Of a DNA stretch of 13,162 bases, positions 7,050 through 13,162 are shown one piece after another; position 1 is the first letter of the stretch; the number at the start of each line of letters is the position of its first letter. The DNA comes from Gallionella sp. (GTDB taxonomy: Bacteria; Pseudomonadota; Gammaproteobacteria; Burkholderiales; Gallionellaceae). The translations under genes and the position numbers were made by a program. Where the stretch lies: NCBI GenBank assembly GCA_025362155.1, contig JANYHX010000284.1, positions 1-13,162 of the forward strand, in the 5' to 3' direction. Under the pieces are notes generated by a model. That model ran no database searches, was not told the DNA's origin, and was given only the letters and a program-made list of their open reading frames with translations.

Positions 7050-8064
7050 GCTGCATTTGTTCGTGTTGCGCCCGTTCATATTTCGACATCTGCGCGGCGA
7101 GCTTGATCGCTTCCAGCAGACTGCCGCCATCGGCTTTCCCGGTTCCCGCCAAATCCAGCGCGGTGCCGTGATCCACCGAAGTACGAACGATAGGCAAGCC
7201 AAGCGTGACGTTCACACCCTGCCCGAAGCTGGCGTGTTTCAATACCGGCAAACCCTGGTCGTGATACATGGCCAGCACACAATCGCATTGCGCCAATTTG
7301 TGCGGCGTAAATAAAGTGTCGGCAGGCAGCGGCACACTGAGGTTCATGCCTTCGGCGCGCAATTTATCCAGCACCGGAATGATCACCTCGATTTCTTCGC
7401 GCCCTAGATAGCCGCCCTCCCCGGCATGCGGATTCAAGCCGGCCACCAGAATGCGCGGCTGTTTAATGCCGAAACGTTGTTGCAAATCGCGTTGAATAAT
7501 GCGCAGCACGTTTTCCAATAATGGCGCATTGATCGCTGCGGGCACGTCTTTCAAAGCAAGGTGCGTGGTAACCAAGGCCACGCGCATTCCCCCGCCGACC
7601 AGCATCATCACTACCTGTTTCGCCCCGGTTTGTTCGGCGAGAAACTCGGTGTGCCCGGTAAATGGAATGCCCGCATCGTTGATAATGCCCTTGTGCACCG
7701 GTGCGGTGACCATCCCTGAAAATTCATCCGCCTGGCAGCCTTGCACAGCGCGACGCAGCGTTGCCACTACGTAGGTGCTATTAGCGGCGTTTAATCTACC
7801 GGCCTGACATTCCGCAACCAGCGGCACATGAATAACCGTCAGTGTGTGGGATCGGCTATCAATTTTTTGGGTAGCTAGAAAATCGCGCACATGCAAGGTA
7901 ATGCCGAGTTGCGCGGCGCGTTGTTGCAACAAATTTTTATCGGCAATGACAACGAAGGGAATTCCGGGAGAGGCGGCAGCAAGCTGCACGCACAGATCAG
8001 GGCCTATGCCCGCCGGTTCGCCAGAGGTAATAATTAATGGGGCAGAAAGCGACACGGCATTCAC
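7042..8064 (-). CDS. pdxA: 4-hydroxythreonine-4-phosphate dehydrogenase
   Basis: NAD-dependent oxidation of 4-phosphohydroxy-L-threonine in the deoxyxylulose-5-phosphate route to pyridoxal phosphate. From the GTG at 8064 it has 340 residues, slightly longer than the usual ~330. The fingerprint [13 protein letters not shown] is near the N-terminus. Metal-binding histidines are at about 168 (TTHLAL), 213 (NPHAGEGG) and 268 ([11 protein letters not shown]), with substrate-binding GHTEF near 137-141. The open frame reaches a TTG at 8073, but there the CAGG Shine-Dalgarno core touches the start codon; GTG at 8064 leaves 9 bases, so I prefer it. The gene follows surA with a gap of only a few bases and overlaps rsmA by 8 bp. 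Its product supplies the cofactor used by HemL, though nothing in the sequence shows shared regulation. Confidence 0.94.
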   Translation of the reverse strand: MNAVSLSAPLIITSGEPAGIGPDLCVQLAAASPGIPFVVIADKNLLQQRAAQLGITLHVRDFLATQKIDSRSHTLTVIHVPLVAECQAGRLNAANSTYVVATLRRAVQGCQADEFSGMVTAPVHKGIINDAGIPFTGHTEFLAEQTGAKQVVMMLVGGGMRVALVTTHLALKDVPAAINAPLLENVLRIIQRDLQQRFGIKQPRILVAGLNPHAGEGGYLGREEIEVIIPVLDKLRAEGMNLSVPLPADTLFTPHKLAQCDCVLAMYHDQGLPVLKHASFGQGVNVTLGLPIVRTSVDHGTALDLAGTGKADGGSLLEAIKLAAQMSKYERAQHEQMQRA

Positions 8065-8078
8065 GGGCGGCAACCTGA

Positions 8079-9482
8079 CTACTTGCTCTTTTCCAGGCGG
8101 TATTCAATAAACGCCCGGTCGCGCAGTTGGCGCAGCCAGTCCTGATATAACTCGTCCGATTTGAATGTGCCGATAGCAATACGCGCCTGCTGGCGTTTTT
8201 GTTGGGTACTCACATCAGTATTACGCCGTTCCAGAACCTGTATCAGATGCCAGCCAAATTGTGATTGCACCACTCCCATTTGCCCGGGTTGCAGTTTATT
8301 CATTGCCTCTTCAAATTCGGGAACCGTTTGCCCCGGAGAAAGCCAGTCCAAATCACCACCTTGCTGCGCGCTGCCATCCTGCGAATATCGCTTGGCCAGT
8401 TCGGCAAAATCCGCACCGGCCTCGATGCGCTGCTTGATTTCCATAATGCTCTTTTGCGCTTCCGCTTCCGGCACAATCTCGCTGGTCTTGAGCAGAATAT
8501 GCCGCGCATGGGTTTGCGTCACCACCACCGGCGCATTGCCGCTACGCTTTTCCAGCAGCCGCAAAATGTGGAAACCGCTGGGGCTGCGCAACACCTCAGA
8601 GGTTTCACCCGGTTTCATACTCTGCAGTTCATTCAGGAACAACGGCGGGATACTGTCCCCGGATCGCCAGCCTAAATCGCCGCCTTTCAAGGCGTCTTTA
8701 GCATCTGAAACACCGGCTGTAACTTGCGCAAAATCTGCGCCGTCTTTCAATTTTGCCAGCGCCTGCCCGGCTCGTTCGCGCGCAGCCTGAATTTTTTCCG
8801 CACTGGCCTGTTCCGGCACCACTACCAGAATATGGGCGAGATGAAACTCTTCTCCCGCACTGCCGATCCTAGCTTTGTTGGCGAGATAATTATCCACCTC
8901 GCCTTCGCTGATAATGAGCTTGCTTTCCACTTCGCGCTCGCGCAAACGTGTAGCAATAATTTCGCCGCGTATTTCTTCGCGGAATTTCTTGTAATCCACC
9001 CCTTCTGCTTCCAGCTTGGCGCGAAATGCAGCCAATGAGGGGAAGCTGTTCTGCTGCGCGATGCGCGTAATCGCCAGATTCAACTGCGTATCATCTACAC
9101 GCACCCCATTTTCCCGTGCGTATTGTTGTTGCAACATATCTGTAATCATGCGTTCCAGAATTTGTTTTTCCAGCACATCCGCAGCGGGCAGCGGAGTATC
9201 CTGTTTTTGCAGTTGCCTCACGACTTCTTGCACGCGCTCATCCAGCTCGTGGCGAGTAATGACATCATCGTTGACCACCGCCACTACCGAATCAATTTCA
9301 GCGATTTGCTGTTGCGGATCGGCGCTCGGCTCAACGACTGCTGGTGGCGGTAGCGTCGCTCCCACATCAGCCGATTGCTCAGTTCCTGACTTTGTTATGA
9401 CCTTTGCGGGTGCAGTATTGGCGCCATATGCAACTTGCACGGTGAATAACGCACATCCTATTAACAAAAATTTTATTCGCAT
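8079..9482 (-). CDS. surA: Periplasmic chaperone and peptidyl-prolyl isomerase SurA
   Basis: Chaperones unfolded outer-membrane proteins, LptD among them, across the periplasm to the Bam complex. It has 467 residues, longer than the ~430 of E. coli. A signal peptide occupies about residues 1-20 (MRIKFLLIGCALFTVQVAYG), followed by a Pro/Ala/Thr-rich linker (about 21-60) that accounts for the extra length. The SurA N-domain (about 63-195) begins DSVVAVVNDDVITRHELDERV. Two parvulin domains follow, at about 212-313 (FHLAHILVV to GFHILRLLEKR) and 322-420 (TQTHARHILL to GWHLIQVLERR). A C-terminal helix completes the chaperone core. It lies 46 bp after lptD and a few bases before pdxA, the usual order in beta- and gammaproteobacteria. 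Confidence 0.97.
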   Translation of the reverse strand: MRIKFLLIGCALFTVQVAYGANTAPAKVITKSGTEQSADVGATLPPPAVVEPSADPQQQIAEIDSVVAVVNDDVITRHELDERVQEVVRQLQKQDTPLPAADVLEKQILERMITDMLQQQYARENGVRVDDTQLNLAITRIAQQNSFPSLAAFRAKLEAEGVDYKKFREEIRGEIIATRLREREVESKLIISEGEVDNYLANKARIGSAGEEFHLAHILVVVPEQASAEKIQAARERAGQALAKLKDGADFAQVTAGVSDAKDALKGGDLGWRSGDSIPPLFLNELQSMKPGETSEVLRSPSGFHILRLLEKRSGNAPVVVTQTHARHILLKTSEIVPEAEAQKSIMEIKQRIEAGADFAELAKRYSQDGSAQQGGDLDWLSPGQTVPEFEEAMNKLQPGQMGVVQSQFGWHLIQVLERRNTDVSTQQKRQQARIAIGTFKSDELYQDWLRQLRDRAFIEYRLEKSK

Positions 9483-9528
9483 TACTTTCTTTCAGTGATC
9501 TCGATTATTAATGCAAAATTTGCAGGGA

Positions 9529-11730
9529 TTAAAGAGCTGTTTTGTCGTTCAATTTGGTATATCCGGGCACGCTTTGCTTGAGCAGGCTCAAAGGATCCAT
9601 GCCCACTTGAACAAAATCATTCAACTCAAGCTGCACGAAAAAAGTGGTATTGGTTTGTTGTGTAGCCGTGGCGAAACGTTGTGCCACCAGCCGCAGCATC
9701 CAGCAGTCTTGATTATACTCAAGGCCGCCTATGGTCTCCAGAATTCTGGAATCCTGCAACGAATAATTCCAGCGTCCCACCGCATGCCAGCGTCCGGAAA
9801 TAGGCCATTGGGTAGAAATATCAACTTGGCGTAATGTATTGCGCCTGAAGCGATAGCCGAGGTTAAGCACCTTACCGACTTCCGGGCGATAACTTGCAGT
9901 AATATCGTAACGTTGTGCATGCGATTGATTGGGATCAAATTGAAACTCGCTATCCAATGACCAATGGCGTGTCACGTGGCCTGCGAGTGCCAGCAAAATA
10001 TCCGACTTGTTGGTCGTCGTCGTCGGGGTGATCAGATTCACTTGAGGGGCGGTAAAACTAACTCGCTCCCCTATCATCATACTGAGGTGCTCCATTCCGT
10101 TGTCTGGTTCCAGAAGGCGCGAAGCCAGCGCGAGAGTAAGGGCATTGATATCGCCGATACGATCACTGCCGACAAAACGGTTTCCCGTGAAAATCTGGGT
10201 AAAATTAAAATCAGCTTGGGTCGAGTCGAAATTCGGCAACAGCGATTGATCCTTGTAAGGCACATACGCATAAAAAGCGCGCGGTTCCAAGGTCTGCACA
10301 TATTCATTGCGAAACAGATTCCCCTCACGCTCGAAAGCCATTCCACTGTCCACGCTTAACAGAGGCAAAGTACTCGAGGCATTTGCCAATGCTCCCCCAT
10401 TATTCGCGCCCATCACATAATAAGCGCTGTGTAATGCGATTTTGGGAGTGACGTAAAATGCCGGTTTGTTCACCAGCGGATAGCTAATGCTGGGATTAAT
10501 CACCAAGCGACGGGCATTCACTGCGCTGGGGTGACTGAAATTCACATACTCGCCGGCAAACGTGATGTTCGCACCGGCATAATTTTGCCGTGCATTGAGC
10601 GTCAATTGTGGCAAACGCGTGTAAGGCACGCCTATCGGCGCGGCCGGGTCTTGCAGGGTTTGGTAGTGTTGCGCACGACCCATCGCCGTCCACCAGCCCG
10701 CGTCATAGCGTAGCCCCCCCTCCTGCAGCAAGTTAGCCTGAGAAGTGACATTTACCGTATTACCCAAGTCGCGAAAATAGTTATTGTCTCCAACCTGCAG
10801 ATAATCTATATAGCCATTCAAATGGTTCGCCAGCACTTGGTCATGGGTTAGCGAGAAAAGCGTACGGCTACGCTTTGCTATTGCATCCCTGGGCAGCACA
10901 TCCAAATGCATCGCACCTACATAATTGGGCTGCAGATAACGAAACTCATTGTTAAGCATCAAGCCGCGCTTGGTCATTTCGCGCGGGGCCAGTGTGGCAT
11001 CAAAGTTAGGCGCAATATTCCAATAATAAGGCAGGGTCACTTCACTACCCCCGGTGACCGTTCCGCCAAAAATTGGCGCAAGAAACCCCGACTGGCGCTG
11101 GTTATTCAGCGGAAAATCCATCCACGGCGAATACAAAATGGGCACTCCCTTGAATTCGACGGACGCGTTATGCGCTATGCCCACCTGCCGCTCCCGATCA
11201 ATCTCCAGCAAACCCATTTTCATCTGCCAATCCTGATTCCCTGCCGGGCAAGTGGTGTAAGTGGCGTTATCCAATGTGAAATGCTGGCGATCTTGAATAT
11301 GCAATGCATCCGCTGAACCGCGCGCATTATTTTCTTTTAAATAAAATTGCGGCTGCTCCATCGCCCCAACATTTTTATCCATATTCAGCTGTAGATGCGG
11401 CCCGGCCATGGTATTGCCGTTCTGTTGCAGCATTACGGAGCCTTGCGCTTCGACTTCCTGGGTACTCTGGTTGAATAACAGCCGGTCTGCGCGAATCGAC
11501 TGATCTCCCTGGCTCAAGGTCGCATCTCCGCTGGCCTCAATTTGATCTACCGTTTTGCTGACCAGGCTATCTGCTTCAATAACCACTAGAGCTTCCTGCG
11601 GGGCGGATGTCGCTGACACTGTTGGGAGAGTTTTGTCCATGCGCATATCAGGCGTGTCTTCGCCCGCGTATGAGTGGGACGCGAAGCAAACCAGTAGAAG
11701 AATGAAAGGATATTTGAATCGCAACTGCAT
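9529..11730 (-). CDS. lptD: LPS-assembly outer-membrane protein LptD
   Basis: Outer-membrane beta-barrel that, with the lipoprotein LptE, inserts lipopolysaccharide into the outer leaflet. From the ATG at 11730 it has 733 residues, in the family range. A signal peptide spans residues 1-22 (MQLRFKYPFILLLVCFASHSYA). An OstA/LptA-like beta-jellyroll follows (about 46-150), with IEADSL and GSVMLQQNGNTMAGPHLQLN. The barrel (about 190-733) has aromatic-rich strand repeats such as GFLAPIFGGT and LNLGYRFRRNTLRQ. The mature protein has only two cysteines, Cys161 (TTCPAGNQDW) and Cys676 (YNQDCWMLRL), against four in E. coli. They match one long-range plug-barrel disulfide. The open frame continues to a TTG at 11814, but the signal peptide fixes the start at 11730. 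No Shine-Dalgarno sequence precedes it. Confidence 0.97.
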   Translation of the reverse strand: MQLRFKYPFILLLVCFASHSYAGEDTPDMRMDKTLPTVSATSAPQEALVVIEADSLVSKTVDQIEASGDATLSQGDQSIRADRLLFNQSTQEVEAQGSVMLQQNGNTMAGPHLQLNMDKNVGAMEQPQFYLKENNARGSADALHIQDRQHFTLDNATYTTCPAGNQDWQMKMGLLEIDRERQVGIAHNASVEFKGVPILYSPWMDFPLNNQRQSGFLAPIFGGTVTGGSEVTLPYYWNIAPNFDATLAPREMTKRGLMLNNEFRYLQPNYVGAMHLDVLPRDAIAKRSRTLFSLTHDQVLANHLNGYIDYLQVGDNNYFRDLGNTVNVTSQANLLQEGGLRYDAGWWTAMGRAQHYQTLQDPAAPIGVPYTRLPQLTLNARQNYAGANITFAGEYVNFSHPSAVNARRLVINPSISYPLVNKPAFYVTPKIALHSAYYVMGANNGGALANASSTLPLLSVDSGMAFEREGNLFRNEYVQTLEPRAFYAYVPYKDQSLLPNFDSTQADFNFTQIFTGNRFVGSDRIGDINALTLALASRLLEPDNGMEHLSMMIGERVSFTAPQVNLITPTTTTNKSDILLALAGHVTRHWSLDSEFQFDPNQSHAQRYDITASYRPEVGKVLNLGYRFRRNTLRQVDISTQWPISGRWHAVGRWNYSLQDSRILETIGGLEYNQDCWMLRLVAQRFATATQQTNTTFFVQLELNDFVQVGMDPLSLLKQSVPGYTKLNDKTAL

Positions 11731-11740
11731 AACGCGCAGC

Positions 11741-11769
11741 AATATAGTAAGGTGATAAACTTCTGCCAG
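11741..11769 (-). promoter_or_regulatory. Candidate promoter of the lptD-surA-pdxA-rsmA run
   Basis: On the minus strand CTGGCA (11764-11769) and TATATT (11741-11746) are spaced by 17 bases. Transcription would start about 3-5 nt before the lptD ATG, giving an almost leaderless message. That agrees with the absence of a Shine-Dalgarno sequence but is unusual enough to keep confidence low. The amgK promoter must share the same short divergent gap (11731-11799); I see no convincing plus-strand hexamer pair. Confidence 0.3.
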
Positions 11770-11799
11770 TTTAACATTAACTACATTCAAGAACCCGAT

Positions 11800-13162
<1,363 letters not shown>

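Noticed and set aside
8161..8790. 209-codon plus-strand open frame
   Set aside because: Antisense to surA and rich in Cys, Ser and Arg; no family resemblance.

Overview
The window is a chromosomal segment from a betaproteobacterium. Gene content, gene order and protein sequences suggest Nitrosomonadales, perhaps the Gallionellaceae/Sideroxydans group; that placement is inference from family resemblance, not a database match. Nearly all of it is densely packed housekeeping DNA. The unusual material is in the non-coding stretches and in one gene interrupted by a repeat.

Positions 1-984 (minus strand) hold hemB, cut by the window edge a few codons before its end. Positions 985-1284 have no protein gene of normal size. 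They contain a strong plus-strand intrinsic terminator, preceded by a hairpin-rich segment and a plausible promoter (together a candidate ~100-nt small RNA), and then a long imperfect palindrome. Positions 1285-4791 are a minus-strand run thiD-thiE-hemL-engB: pyrimidine kinase and thiamine phosphate synthase for thiamine, glutamate-1-semialdehyde aminomutase for tetrapyrroles, and a ribosome-assembly GTPase. hemL thus lies close to hemB, so two heme-pathway genes flank engB. A GC-rich double-hairpin repeat sits between thiD and thiE.

On the plus strand, gloA (nickel-type glyoxalase I, 4886-5275) is followed by an orphan 126-aa ORF (5420-5800). A 466-bp repeat cluster (5801-6266) comes next. 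It includes two ~63-bp imperfect direct repeats whose sequence differences are mostly compensatory within a hairpin, a stem-loop of a type I recall as common in proteobacterial intergenic DNA, and a palindrome that touches the rsmA stop codon.

Positions 6267-11730 (minus) are the classic outer-membrane-biogenesis cluster lptD-surA-pdxA-rsmA, with very short gaps or overlaps. Divergent from it (plus strand, 11800 to the window end) are amgK and the start of murU, the kinase and uridylyltransferase of the MurNAc/GlcNAc cell-wall recycling shortcut. The amgK reading frame carries an in-frame insertion of about 28 codons made of a GC-rich intergenic-type repeat, placed between the catalytic and metal-binding motifs of the kinase.

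I see no new multi-gene system, CRISPR array, tRNA, rRNA, transposase or phage gene. The observations most worth following are the covarying repeat pair, the candidate small RNA beside hemB, and the repeat-invaded amgK.
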